A stretch of DNA of 64,000 bases from Petrosia ficiformis (Eukaryota; Porifera; Demospongiae; Haplosclerida; Petrosiidae). The stretch lies in NCBI GenBank assembly GCA_947044365.1, contig OX345636.1:48214896-48278895 (forward strand), read 5' to 3'. Position 1 is the stretch's first letter. Every line of letters starts with the position of its first letter. The notes under the pieces are model-generated. The model ran no database searches and was not told where the DNA came from. It saw only the letters and a list, made by a program, of their open reading frames with translations. The position numbers were made by a program, and so were the translations under genes. Shown one piece after another: positions 10,285-23,500 of this stretch.

Positions 10285-12245
10285 AATTTAGTAAATAGGT
10301 GTGGTACTTTCTCTTTGAGCGGGAAGTTGACAAACTTATAAAAAGTGCTACCAATAGGTATAGCTATACAGGACCAGGACAAAGACAATAAAATAAAGGG
10401 ATTGAAAACAGGTGTTTGTGTGTGAAATATGCTACTTGGGGCCGTATTAGCTACATCTGTAATGAGAAGATTATTTGGAAATGTTATTGAAAATGGCAAA
10501 TCAGTGGGATAAGACAATGCAGTAAATAAAGGTAAGTTAGTATCTAATATTTTAATGCTGTAAGTTTAAATTCTGGTTTGTCTCAATACACAATCATTGT
10601 GCTAATGGTCTAAATCACCATTTCTCTATTGTTGTGACAATTACAGGTACAGCCAATCTAGGTATCATTCGAGCAGATTTGGACGAGTAGAGAGATTACT
10701 ATTTGTACTGCAAGCTCCAAACATGATTTGTCTCATGACCCATGTGTAGTACTATAACATGTTTGGACTATTAGCAATTTCATTTATTAGTTTTCAAGTA
10801 ACAGGTATACACAGTGAAGAAATTTTGTGACAACAACATGGTATGTGTATGAAGTTATAGTATGACATTTCAATAAATTTTGGATGAGAGAGGCTTTGTG
10901 CACTTTCAAATATTGCCAATTCTTTGGTTACCCTCCAATTGTGTGTAGAAAAATAGTCTTCTGGTGTAAGCTTCTTCCTTTTGACTGTGTTTAAAAAGGC
11001 TTGCTGAGGCAGAGTGAACCTGCAGCATGTGAAATAACAAATTGTACTTTCTCTAAGGTTTATATAAATTGTGTATAAACATAGCCACACCCATCATGCA
11101 TTTCCAATTCCAATTTTTTACCACTTTCAATATTGCCTGCCAGCCATCCAAAAATGTTTCTCTGGTTTGGCATCTGAGTATGCTTCATGCCAGGACCAGA
11201 TACCAAATCACTAATCCAGGAAACTTTGTTCTGATTTTAACCCTACTTATGTGAGACCCTCCTACAAAATCCGAGTACCTTGATCAATTAGTGTGACGTG
11301 AGGCTCAGCATCACTGCTGCAACAGAATGGCAGGTTCTTTGCAAATTTCTGGTCCTCCTGGAGCAATCACTTTACAAATGCTGTTTTTCATTTGTTCTCC
11401 ATACATCGTTTCTCTATCACTAGAACTAGCTAGAAAGCAAACTCTATACATCACACATACATCAACATGCTATTCTAATCTCCTTTTGCTTTTTTTAAGT
11501 ACTCTAAGCTAACTTCAAAGTAGCATCAAAGGGCAGACACTTGAATCAAAGTACCGCCCGACCACATCCAACAAAGCGTGAGTGTTTTGGACAATAGGAT
11601 GCCAACATGTTGCCACCAGATTGGTATACCCTTGTAATCTACAGTAATATGGGGTATGGTACATCTAAAATCCAGATAATTGCGGTATTCATTAAGTAGG
11701 CTACGCTTCGTTTCTGGCAGGAGGTGGTAAAATGACAACCTTATAAAATTTAAAGTGTTACTAGTACTTTATTATCTAAATGACCAACCACGGCAAATAT
11801 TTGTGCATGAAGAATTTTTTCATTAAATATTCACGAGCGGTTAATTAAATGATATTTAGTTCTGTGCTTTAAAACAAAATAGTTATTCCCACCGGATGAG
11901 CAAGAGTTATACGAACCCTTTGGAGGAGCACTTTAAATAAGGTTAATGACAAGAGTAGTCTTGTCCCCAACTGCACCCACTACCATGGAGAAACATCTAG
12001 CAACTTCCTAACAATTTCTTGGTTGTGTTGAGCATGTCATGTGATTATTTAGCGAGGCTTGCGTGATCATTTTAATTGTGTGCTGCCACATGGCGAAATA
12101 TCAGAGAATGGTTCTTTTCCATACTCGTTGCCTGTCACCTGGTATCAGATAACAATGCCTCACTCCCAGACACTGCTATAACATAGGCTCTTTTCCTATG
12201 CGCAAACCTTTCCAAACATTCCTCCTGTGCCTTATTAGTGTAGAT
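10285..12245. repeat. Large tandem duplication, copy 1 (about 2 kb, non-coding)
   Basis: This segment repeats in the same order and orientation at 12584-14800. Landmarks that recur in order include GTAGGTGTGGTACTT-like starts, GAAATATGCTACTTGGGGCC, GGCTTGCTGAG, CATAGCCACACC, GACACTTGAATCAAAG, TTCACGAG-GGTTAATTA and TTTCCAAACATTCCTCCTGT. I found no long ORF or recognised domain. Parts are pyrimidine-rich with splice-like motifs (AAAGGTAAGTTAG near 10530), but no consistent reading frame. Confidence 0.8.
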
Positions 12246-12583
12246 CTGCTTTCTTAGCTTAGCTATGCAACACACTGTTAGAAAAAAGGTGTACACATAC
12301 ACCACAAAGGGTGTACCATATACCAGTCTAATACTACCCCCTTAGGGTGTGTCTTTGGGTGTATGATATCGCTGATGAAAGTGAGGATTGTCATGTTAAG
12401 GGTGTAAATTGTTATTTGAGTGTAAAACAATTATATAACATAATATATACACTGAAACTAAAATTAGCTATCAATATATAATGAAGTAAAAATTAAAGAT
12501 CAAAAGTCAAGCTTAACATACAATACTGTAAATATACACTGAAACTGAAAAACAAGATCAAATAAAAGTTGCTATATATCTAT
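12246..12583. other. Spacer between duplicated blocks with GGTGTA-rich stretch
   Basis: At 12285-12365 there are several copies of a GGTGTA/TACACC motif in both orientations, followed by AT-rich DNA. No gene is seen. This segment is absent from the matching place after copy 2. Confidence 0.45.
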
Positions 12584-14800
12584 AGTAAGTAGGTGTGGTA
12601 CTTCCTCTTTGAGCAGGAAGTTGTAAAATGACAAACTTATAAGTGCTACTCATAGGCGTATACAGGACCAGGACATAGATAATAAAGTAAAGGGATTGAA
12701 AACAGGCGCTCGTGTATGAAATATGCTACTTGGGGCCGCCATATTACAATTATTATGCACATAATTAGAAGATTATTTGGAAATGTTATTGAAAACGGCA
12801 AATCAGTGGGATAAGAAAATGCAGTAAATAAAGGTAAGTTAGTAGCTAATGTTTTAATGCTGTAAGTTTAAATTGTGGTTTGACTCATGAAAATCATTGT
12901 GCTAACGGGTCCTAATCACTATTTAGGCTATTGTTGTGAAAATTACAGGTACAGCCGATCTAGATACCACTCGAGCAGATTTCGACATGTAGAGAGATTA
13001 TTATTTGTACCACAAGTTCCAAACATGGTTCGTCTCATGACCCATGAGTAGCACTATAGCATGTTTGGACTATTAGCAATTTATTTGTTAGTTTTTGAGT
13101 AACAGGTACAGTGAAGAAATTTGGTGACAATGTGGTAAAACAGGAGTGTATGAACGTTATAGTATGACTTTTCAACAACTTTTGGATGAGAGAGGCTTTG
13201 CACACCTTTAAATATTGCGGTTACCTTCCAATTGTGTGTATAAATAGTGTAAATGTTGTATCTTTGGATAATATTATAATTTATTGGTGAAAAACAAAGA
13301 CATCACATTAAAAACTAGTACAAAAGTCAGACAATTATATAGAAAATAAGATCAGTTCTGGAAGGTTCTGGAGTCACTAAGTGTAAATGTTGTAACTTCA
13401 TTGTATTTATTCCAGACAGGGTGACTGGTAAGGTTACATCATAATACATCAATAAACTTCTTCCTTTTGACCGTGTTTAAAAAGGCTTGCTGAGCCAGAG
13501 TGAGGCTTGCAGCACGTGAAATTACAAGTTGCATTTTCTATAAGGTTAAGCTTATATAAACTGTGTATAAACATAGCCACACCTATTATGCGTTTCCAAT
13601 TCCAATCTCTATCAATTTTGCCAGCCGTCCAAAACGTTTTCTTTTCATGCTTCGACCAGATACCAAATCGCTAATCCAGGAAACTTTGTTCTCATTTTAA
13701 CTCTACTGATGGGAGACCCTCCTACAAAATTAGAGTATGTTTCATCAGCTACCAGATACCATCTGAGAAAAGTTTCCAGAGACATATTCGAAATTATTAT
13801 AACCACACCCACCTTGATCAAGCATAATTAGTGTGATATGTGGCTCAGCTTCACAGCTGCAACAAAATGCAGATTCGTTGCAAATTTCTGGTCCTCTTGG
13901 AGCAATCACCCCAACCATGCTTACTATTTACTTTACAAACAGTGTTTTTCATTTGTTCTCCCAACATCCGCCCTTTCTGTCTCACTAGATCTAGGTAAAA
14001 GCAAGTGTATACATCACACATACATCAACATGCTATTCTAATTTCCTTTTGCTTTTTTTTGAGTACTCTAAGTTAACTTCAAAGTAACATCAAGGGCAGA
14101 CACTTGAATCAAAGCACCACCCGACCACATCTAACAAAGCGTAGGTATTTTGGACAATAGAATGCCGACATATGGCCACCTCATGGGTATACCCTCAGAG
14201 TCTACAGTAATTTGGGGTGTGGCACATCCAAGATCCAGTGAATTGTACTATTCTATTAAGTAGGCTACGCTTCCTTTCTGGCAGGAGGTTGTAAAATTAC
14301 AACCTTGTAAAACTCAAATTGTTATATACTTAATTGTACTTTATTATCCATGACCAACCACAGCAAATATTTGTGAACGAATAAATTTTTTCATTAATTA
14401 TTCACGAGAGGTTAATTACATGATATTTAGTGCTGTGCTTTAAATAAGGTTAATCACAAGGGTAATCTTGTCCCCAGCTGCATGCACTACCATGGAGAAA
14501 CATCTAGTCTCTTTCTAGCAATTTCTTGGTTGTGTTGACTCAGCATGACATGTGATTATTTAGCGAGGCTCACATGATCATTTTTAATTGTGTGCTGCCA
14601 ACGGCGAAATATCAGAGACTGGTTCTTTCCCATACTCGTTGCCAGTCACTTGGTATGAGATAACTATGGTAAACTCACTCCCAGATAATGGTATAACATA
14701 GGCTCTTTTCTAATTATAACAAGCAGATGTTTCCTATGCACAAACCTTTCCAAACATTCCTCCTGTGCCTTATAATTAGTGTAGATCTGCTTTTTTAGCT
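12584..14800. repeat. Large tandem duplication, copy 2 (about 2.2 kb, non-coding)
   Basis: This is the second copy of 10285-12245, with extra sequence near 13250-13450 (around TAGTGTAAATGTTGTA) not present in copy 1. The order of landmarks is preserved. Divergence by substitution and small indels is obvious, so both copies are old enough to have drifted and neither keeps an ORF. Confidence 0.8.
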
Positions 14801-15080
14801 ATGGAACATGAAAAAGGATGGTAGTCATAACCGCAACCAGCTTTTCACCTGAACAAAGATTTAATTGTTCAACATTTTCATGCACTCGTCACATACCCAA
14901 TCATGTAATATTTGTCTACTATTTGATGACGTTACAGTATACTTGAATTTGATTGGTGGGTAGGATTTCGTGCATACTGAGTCAGCACAACCAAGAAATT
15001 ACTATAAAGTCACCATATGCTTCTCCACGGTAGTGGGTGTGGTTGGACCACTGGGGATGAGACTATCACAAGGGTGGCTA
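14450..15080. repeat. Inverted repeat with about 100-bp arms
   Basis: The arm at about 14455-14560 reads through CCATGGAGAA, AATTTCTTGGTTGTGTTGA and CTCAGCATG. Its reverse complement occurs at about 14968-15075 (CTGAGTCAGCACAACCAAGA, then TTCTCCACGGTAGTGGGTG). About 400 bp separate the arms. The left arm belongs to the tandem block, and the right arm lies just outside it. Confidence 0.65.
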
Positions 15081-16029
15081 CCATCCGGTAATGAATATTC
15101 ATACAAGATGGCATGTAGAAGTTGTGAGCATGCGCATAAGCTAACAAGTAGGCAATGGTTGGTAGTTTGCTGTGCTCACTCAACTTGAAATCGATTAGTA
15201 CTCAAGGCATAATATTGTCCACAGTTCTCACTAAAAATAGTAGAATGGAGACTGGTCCATCATCAACCATGTCTACACATACAACCACCATCACTTCCAC
15301 TCTACTGACATCTTCTATCACCACTACTTCTGTCTGATTGGATGCAATCTTGGGGACAATTAGGTCTGCTGTTGTGTTGGCCACTAGATCTTCTACTAAC
15401 GTCTGGAGATACCACCAGCTTAATACACATTACACAATACCTATGTGCAATGTCCTGCCTAGAATAATCTAGCTGAATGTTGGTGTCTCTACGCTGCCAT
15501 CAGAGTTGAACTGCTAAGCAAGCATGGTCAGCCGTACCAAGCATGCCAGAGTGATAAATGTACTATATAAGGTGATAATAACCATGTATTGTTATAATTA
15601 AACATAGTTTTGTATTACTATAATTATTATTATACAATGGCATTAATATTAATAATTAGTATATCTATTATTAGAAAAATGTATTTCCTCACAAATGTTA
15701 CTACTATGGCTTACATGTTCCAAGTATACAAATTAATGCACATGCACAATTAAAATAATTTCACAAAATTCAATTAATGAATACAAAAATGGTGTCGAAT
15801 TCGAGATCAATCTTTGTGTAGTCGTTGAGAGTGTCTTCTTTCATCGTATCTGAAGATATCATCTTGTATACAAGGATTTTACTATGAATGCTACTGGAAT
15901 GGTGCTAGAATCATTGTGATAGTTCAGCAAACAAAAATGATTTATCTGGAAAATAATAATGAGTGCCGTCAAGACAACACCCTTGCCTACATGGCAAAGT
16001 AATATTACTCATGTGTAAAACAAATAATT
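15081..16029. other. Spacer, no gene recognised
   Basis: Near 15200-15385 both strands are open for about 60 codons, with a Thr/Ser-rich reading on one strand and a Val-rich one on the other. Neither has a recognisable motif, so I do not call a gene. The rest is AT-rich with runs of TAATTATTA. Confidence 0.4.
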
Positions 16030-16605
16030 ATTATTAATGTTGTACTAGGGGGAGGGGTAGGTAGATGAAACTCCAATCGGTTTCTAGTTTTGCCAGCTTC
16101 TTGCTGCATGCAATCTGGTTCAATTCTGTATCTTTTGGAAGCCACACCCACCCGGGGGTATAATTATTGGGCCTAAATGTTTTCACTGATAGTTTATTAT
16201 CAGAAACAGAGCTAAACACACACTTTGGGTGGTGGAGGGGGCGGTAGGCGGGAAACCCTGGCAGGGTAACTGTAGTTGCTGTCTGAGAAAGATCGGAGTT
16301 TGATAGTGTCTAGAAAGGTAGATTTTATGGTTTCAGTGAAAAGCTACAGAATTCAGCTTTCTTCAGCCTCTTGTAAGTATAAAAGTAAAATGAATTTTCA
16401 GAAAACGGCTCTATTTGTTTTCTCAAAATACATTGTACTTGGTGCACGTCGCACGCCATGATTGGTGGGCGTGGCTTTCGTGGCTTTGTACTTATTGCGA
16501 TTGCAAAAATGGCGATTTTAACAATATTTCTTCAATTACAGGACAATATAAAGCTGATCAGAAGATATGAAGGCTGCTATTAGACCAGGTTAGAGTCATA
16601 TTATA
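16030..16605. repeat. Dispersed repeat, copy A
   Basis: The segment 16205-16605 matches 24715-25110 closely. Shared landmarks include GGTGGTGGAGGGGGCGGT, AAACCCTGGCAGGGTAACTG and the ending CAGGTTAGAGTCATATTATA. At 16035-16080 lies a short sequence (TACTAGGGGGAGGGG followed by ACTCCAATC) that is the inverse of the right end of the other copy (25125-25172). The element therefore probably had terminal inverted repeats. Confidence 0.7.
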
Positions 16606-17459
16606 TAATATTAATGCAATTAAACTTCTAACCCATGCAGACAAGCGTAAATAATCATGTATGCAGTCAAAATTAGTATACTAAGCACTGAAAGTATTTT
16701 AGATTTTAAAATTGTTGAAGGTCACATGCATGCATAGATTCAGTGAAAGAATTGATGCACAATATAGATCTATGGGGTATGGAGCCATTCTCCCAAAAGA
16801 AACTTTGGATACTTTTTATGCCCTCTTGATAATACAAGTAATTGTTTGTTTATCATTAAGGCTTATAGCTTTCAATTCTGATTCCAAAATGCATACATGT
16901 ATCATTTTCTGTGTGGTCTAATGGCGATACGAGTGGATCATTTCAAAAACAATTTTACAAAAGGAGAATTATATTCCATATAAATTGGCCTAGCGATATG
17001 AAAACAATTCAGATACATAATCGAAAACGTGAACCAATTAAAAACTGTCAAAATGTGGTTGGTGTTTACAGAGATGCTATTGCTTGTGTTTCCTTATCAG
17101 AGAGTACGGTAGTACTCTCTATGTAAGGATGGCACGGAAAAAAAATGGCGGCGGCCATACATTTCAATTGCAGTGATGAGCTGAAATCTCTGGTAATATA
17201 TGCAGATAAGTTTTAATACGCATATATCTATTGATATCTAGTGTTTCTATAACTACCAACACCTTCTCAATGGCCAAAGATTGCCGTAGAACCCTCGCCG
17301 CGAAGTGTAGGCGGAAGGGTACTATTGTTTGTCTGTGTGTGTGTGCATGGGCCTGTAGCTATGTCTCTCTGTTCGCAAACATTTGGGAAAACTAGGAACA
17401 CTGGCAGCTCGAACGTTATATATAAGAGTCACACCCAATGATATATACATAATTTGCTG
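16606..17459. other. Spacer, no gene recognised
   Basis: Only short ORFs without motifs are present. A GC-richer patch at 17280-17320 has GAACCCTCGCCGCGAAGTG, which resembles the ends of an insertion at 43275-43955. Confidence 0.35.
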
Positions 17460-17545
17460 TATTATGTTTATTAAGGTAGTACTAGGGAGTGGGCGGATGC
17501 GACTCCAATCACTTTCAAAATAGAATTCTATACTTACTCTGTGAT
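17460..17545. repeat. Isolated terminus of the 16030/24715 repeat family, inverted
   Basis: The sequence around TTAAGGTAGTACTAGGGAG and GCGGATGCGACTCCAATCA is the reverse complement of 25105-25172, where the same motif closes copy B of the dispersed repeat. Only the end is present here. Confidence 0.65.
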
Positions 17546-17818
17546 TAAACATTGTCGTAGTCATGATTGGTCTGAATTGAATATATATAATGCAAAAGTA
17601 ATTTTTTAATTTAAAAATTTGAAATATTTTTTGAACGTTAAAAGTAGGTTGCATCAGTATTAACTGTTCTTCAGTAACACCCGAGCAAAAAGTATATATA
17701 TAGGGTAAAGTGTCAATTATCGGACACCACCGATACTCGGACGCTATAGCGCTGTTTCTACCAAGGCAACTGGAATTACTACACCATAGTAAGGAAGTAT
17801 ACTAAGTAATATCCCTGC

Positions 17819-18382
17819 ATAACAAGTTTCATGACGATCGCTTACTTGGTCTTGCAGTTATAAGCTTGCAAATGAAACTCGGACACTTCTATGATCGGAA
17901 AAAATATATTTACGGACAGCTATCCATATAGAACTGCTAGTTACTATAACATCTGCTGCAACAACATCTACTCTAGTCATAAACTAAATCTCGTCTCTTA
18001 CAGTTGCTTGACTGATTTTTTGTATTCGGACCAATCAATAATCGGCCACGCCTTTTTGTGAATAGTACAGTTGCAAGTATTGAATTTTTTTTGTGACTAG
18101 ATAAGAATTTCCATACTAATTACAAAAAAGGTGTGGGCAATTATTGATTGCTCAAAATGGTCCAGATAGTTGACATCAGTCAATCAACTGTAAGAGACGA
18201 GGTTTGGTTTATGACTAGAGTAGATGTTGTTTCAGTAGATGGTACAGTAGCCATTTATTTCCAGCAGTTCTATAAGACGTATGGATAGCTGTCCGAAAAT
18301 ATATTAATTTCTTTGATCATAGGTGTGTCCGAATTTATAACTCCAAGACCAAGCAAGCGATCGTCATGAAACTTGTTATACA
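17819..18382. repeat. Foldback element: about 250-bp inverted arms
   Basis: The left arm (17819-18065) and right arm (about 18120-18382) are reverse complements with moderate divergence. Paired landmarks are AACAAGTTTCATGACGATCG with CGATCGTCATGAAACTTGTT, GGACAGCTATCCATA with TATGGATAGCTGTCC, and TCTCTTACAGTTG with CAACTGTAAGAGA. A short loop of about 50 bp lies between. Sequence outside the left arm (17705-17760, GGGTAAAGTGTCAATTATCG) looks like a transposon end but has no partner on the right. No ORF is inside, so this is a non-autonomous foldback/MITE-like unit. Confidence 0.8.
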
Positions 18383-19040
18383 GTACTTAAATTAATACAA
18401 AATATGTCTTTCATATAATATTTTTAATGTTTTAAGATCTAAATAATCATAAAGATCCATATTTAAAGAATTCCAGTTAATGTTAATTCAACAAAGTATA
18501 TTGGTTACACAAGTTTCATTTTTACAAAGTTACTTTGATTTTGTTGCTGATAATTCTTTTTGTTTATCTATCCTATCTGCATGGATAATGTAACACATGT
18601 TATTAAATATTCAAATTGTGTACACATACTTCCATTATGAATACAAACACATGTCTTTTTGAATTGTAAACATACATTTGTTACTGGACTGAGTTACACT
18701 TGTTTACAGTAAACACATTTAAACACACTTAGTGAGCTAAACTACAGTAATAATTAGGATATAAACATTAATACACAGGCTATTTGCTATAGTATATACA
18801 ATTACTATGCATATATCAAGTTACATATAGAAATCAGCACACATGCATGCATTTACACACTGGTAAATGCATACATGTGTGCTTACACAGTGTTGTATTT
18901 CTTCATATCCTATAAATCACCGTCTCTACCATGTTTTGGAACTACAGTTGCAAACTACCATTTGTGTTGTGGAATTTACAATTCATGTATTTACACATCT
19001 CAGTGTATATAAATGAATGTCAAGACTATTTATGGAGTTT
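18383..19040. other. Spacer with short palindromes
   Basis: There is no gene. A near-perfect hairpin sits at 18836-18883 (AGCACACATGCATGCATTTA pairing with TAAATGCATACATGTGTGCT), and TGTTTACAGTAAACA near 18702 is also palindromic. Confidence 0.55.
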
Positions 19041-22000
19041 GGTAACATAGTTCACCGACAAAATTTTGTTGGCCACTCAAAAAGTGGAACACTGAAATTG
19101 TTACCAAGCAATACAATTGCTTGAAATAATAAATCAATCATTTTTAGTGTGTGGCAGTTTCTTTGTAGCTGAATTCCTCAGTAAAATCAGGTAAAATAAA
19201 TCATAACACAAAGAATCCTAGTTTTCTTTTCAAACACTCCATTTACCATAATTATATTAAACAGCAAAAACAAACTATAATAATAATTATACTAACAAAA
19301 CCATACACACGTGTTTATTGCTTCTTTGTGCTCTGTAGTATGTAACCATCATCATCGTCATCACTTAGTAGCGATTCATTCCTCATCAGTTCAAAGGAAA
19401 AGTAGTTGTCAGAAGATTCCCTTATGTCCATATCCTCTGAACTTAGTGCTCCTGTATTTAGTTCTTGAGTACGTCTTTGTCCAACGAGTTTAATCCTTAC
19501 TCTTTCTTGAATGTGTTTTACACACCCTTTGCTTCGAAGTTGAATAGCAAGGTGGAATAATAAAATAACAATAAATGCCACAAAGGCTGTTGATACACCA
19601 ACTATAGTTGCTGTGTAGGCAAAGTTATCTGCTGCAAATGTGGACATAATAATGAGAAGTAAGAAAAAGATCGATTCAGCAAAATTTGCATACCATTCCT
19701 TGTAGACTCCACCAAGAGTGATGGACACTGAGAATAAGAAAGCAACAGATGATATGATAGCTGATAAAATGGTTCTTTTAAGAGTATTCAATATAATAAC
19801 TGATAATATCAGCAATCTTGTGAGCAAGACTAGTCCAGTCCAAAAGCGATACTTATCCTTATATGGGCCACCATAAGCATCAAAAAATGGTTTCAATTTT
19901 ATCCAAAAATGACAACAGCGCAATTTATTTACGTGCCTTTCTATGATTTGCAAAAATAGAAGAACGAATGTGAAAGGAAGTATTAATATAATCAGTACAA
20001 AAAGGGCAAAAATGAAGAGGATAATGTGCTTAAGAGAGAAATAGTCTACATTTGGATCAACAAGCCAGACTATATTAGAATATGAGTCACCACATTCAAT
20101 TTGCAAAGAACGCAAGGCAAGAGTAACAGTTCGAAATAATTTAATGTAGGATAACAGCACTAAAGTAGCTAAAACAGGTACTGAATTGTTCCCAATGATC
20201 TTGTGAAATTTGGTGTATTTTGCAAGAATAATCATGACTACTATTATTAACCAGATGTAAAACGGAAAAGCAAACTGAAGCCAAACTTTGACATAACTGT
20301 CCATTCCTTTATATAAACATGTTTGTATACCAAGGTCAAGATTAAGCCATGATATAAACTGACTGATAATTATGATTGGACCATTTGGAAAGTAAACAGC
20401 TTCATTTAATTTGACAATGTTAGCAAAAAATATGAGGCCATTTATAGTACCGATAGACACTGTTAAGTTTAATAAGATAAGCAAAGCTACCAAAGCAATC
20501 CCAGCAAGACTAAATGGTACAAGGAGAGAAATATAGTCATTGGTACACTCACCACATTGATTAGAACCTAACAGTAAACTGAGACCTATGGCACATTCTC
20601 CACACAGTAGACCAGACCTGTTGAAAGCACACTGTTCATCCGGTTCTGTTATATCAAATGTCACTTCAGACAATGTACAGTAGTCAAATGGACAGCTGCT
20701 GTGTGCTATAATGCAAGTTTGTTTCCAATTATATTTCATCCAAACTCCACCCTGTGTCGATATCAATTGATTCTCTAAATCACATAATGTATCTGTAAAT
20801 ATGTTGGCTAGTTCGTGACTGCAAATGCATTTTCCTCTATCTGAAAGCATAAACCCAGGTGGACAATCTAGAATATCAATTTCAATGATAATGTTGGATG
20901 GCGTAAATCAGTAGAGAGATATATAGTAGTGCTATTATAATCACCAATGGATGTATCAATACTAACTGTATAATTGTAATTACTACAAGCAGGTTGCCAA
21001 GACTTGAGAACTTCACTGATTTGATGTTCTCCAGCAATCTCAACTGCTTTCAGTGTGCCCATAGCAGCACCATTTCTTTGGCCAACTGTTATTAGTGGTA
21101 TGCTTATTTCTTCACCTGGATAAATTGTTATTGCCTTACTAGATACATCACAATTGGGTTGATTTTGGATGTCACAGAAACAAATTTTATTTGCATCTGA
21201 AGAAATGCGGCTGATGTCCTCAAAGTATATTTCATAGTTAGTAAATTTATCAAATACCTCTGTACTATTCCTAAAAACTAAACCAACCAAAGTACTGGCT
21301 AGCAATGAACACTGATCAATGCCACCCCCATACAATAATGAGCCTGCCTCTTCAGCTGTGTTATTTTGGAAGTAAAGTCCACTATAGTCGTTAGTAAAGT
21401 TATAATTAAGAGGATCAGGAATGATCACTTGAAAGAAACAAACTAATGTTCTCACTCCTTCAACATTTATAGCACCTCCTGTTTTTGTTGCATGATTGTC
21501 GATGAATAAAATCATTGTTGGCAACTGAAGAATGATATATGAATTACCAATCAGATACATTCCACCTCCTCGCACTCCCGAATTATTTCGTAACATGTTA
21601 TTGATATCATAGAATGTAATACTTGATTGTATTGCTAATATACCCAGTCCTTCATTGTGTTCCACTTTTATTCCACTAAAAGTTGCATTATATGCTTGAT
21701 AAAAGGTAATGGCTGAATATGCTTGATATTCTTCGTTTGAAACACCATAAGATGCAGTGACGTTTTTAAAGTGTATTGAAATTGGTGCAGTCATTCCTGT
21801 TGTATGACTGAAAAATGACATATGTAATGTGAAATTACCACTATTTTTTAAGAAATGTGTATTTTCTATTTGAACAAATTGATTTATCTCATTATCTGCT
21901 GATAAAAAATGGATATCTAGCCCACCTGTACTAGTCCCAAAGTTAGAATGAAATATGCTATTGTTCACTGTAATGGGGTTTTTTACTTGCAGCTGTATAC

Positions 22001-23500
22001 CACAATTTTGTAATTTTGTAAATCTATATAAGCCATTGACTATATACAACCCTCCTGCACTACTTATCAAATCAGATCTCAATGAGTTGTATCTGTTTCC
22101 ATACTCACTGACCATGTTATTAATAAATAGAGCATATTTTGCCTCATTAAAAGCTAGTAAAGCCATGTTTCCTGCTCCTTGGGAACCAGCAACACCAGTA
22201 TTACCAAAAGCACTGATATTATTTAAAACAATATCTACACCATACATTTCTGTTTGATCCAGTAAAATCAGTAAACCACCACTACCAAAATTACGATCTG
22301 TATTAAGTCCAAAGGAAAAATTAACATTATACATATAACAATATGTTATACCAGCATAACAACTTAAGGTATTAGTGTAGAATATACCTATATTTCCTCC
22401 CAGGCAAGAAGTGTTGTAACATGCTTCATTGCCATTTTGTGAAAATGAAGAATGACTGATTGTCAAGTGATGAGAATTGATTGTAGCAAAACCATATCCA
22501 GAGCCATTTTGAATCGATAGCTGATAAATATTGAGATCAAATACCTCAAATGCAGCTAATGTTATATTGCTGTAATACAAAAGTGATGATGCTATGCTGC
22601 TTTCATTTAGTAAGAATTGTTGGTACCACGTTAAATACAATTCGTCTGGAAGCATTCTCCCGCAATTCGTAATAGTCAACGAGGAAATGGTAATGGAAAT
22701 CGAAAACATAAATACAATATTTGAAGTTGGTGACTCACACTGTAAAATAGCTGTTGATTGTGTAACTGTTTCGTGGAATCCAAGTGTCTGTCTACCTAAC
22801 CCAAGAAATGTTATGTTATTTACTAAAGTAATCAGTAATGTCTGTTCAGGCTGTATGAAATGTGTTCCCTCTAGGAAATAGAAGATCGTATCCGAAACAA
22901 AATATCTTGTTTTGTTGTTGATGTAGTAATCAATAGTTTCACAACTTCTGTTTACAGGGCAGTTAAAACCATCATCAGCAACAACATAGAACTCATTTGC
23001 ACAGACATTGGATTGACTGAGAAAAACCAGCTGGGTTATAAGAAAAACAGCAGAACTGCTGCAGCTCACGAACTCCCACATATTGATAATGGTACAAGCT
23101 AATGAATATACCACTATTATACTTGCTAGATAAAAGGGATTTTTTTGGCAAATGAGCCAAACAGGTTTTATAATAGCCTAATGTCTATGCAGTATGAGCA
23201 TGGACACACCCTTTGAAGTTGTTATACAAACATTCCTATCAGACTGCTGAATGACTATATTATGCATATATGCTAAACCAATGAACTGAAAACAAACACT
23301 TTAGTTTGTTTTACAAAAATTCCCAAATGACTAAATATAAGCAGAATGATTATGTTTGGAGTTATGATAACAATAAAACTATACATTATACTGTATGAAT
23401 GTATTTTGTATTGCACAGTTGTCATAATTATTTCTACTTGTAATATTAGTTTCAGTTTAACTTGCTATCATACAAACACAGAATTCACTGATATTGTACA
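19041..23500. repeat. Segmental duplication, copy 2
   Basis: This is the direct duplicate of 1733-6290, covering the 3' flank, the whole coding region and the 5' flank. Coding divergence includes scattered substitutions and one frame-breaking indel. The flanks share TTAACTTGCTATCATA upstream and GTAACATAGTTCACC downstream. Confidence 0.85.
19315..23081 (-). pseudogene. Second copy of the beta-helix/multi-TM membrane protein gene, one frameshift
   Basis: The N-terminal part is open to 20868 and the C-terminal part is open from about 20900 to 19315. Together they cover the same protein as 2069-5812, again starting at an ATG (23081) followed by a signal peptide (MWEFVSCSSSAVFLITQLVF). Relative to copy 1, one base is missing in about 20898-20912 (copy 1 GGTGTTTCATCAG, copy 2 GGCGTAAATCAG). 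The frame shifts just before the Cys-rich module, and a naive reading ends after TDLRHPTLSLKLIF. The beta-helix-like region, Cys-rich module, TM segments and acidic tail are otherwise all preserved, with no other stop in more than 1,240 codons. So it is a very young pseudogene, a working gene with a sequencing error, or a polymorphism. I keep it as a pseudogene because the sequence as given does not encode a full protein. Confidence 0.75.

Noticed and set aside
15155..15384. Opposed 60-codon ORFs on both strands
   Set aside because: Composition is simple (Thr/Ser or Val) with no recognisable motif, splice context or homologue within the window.
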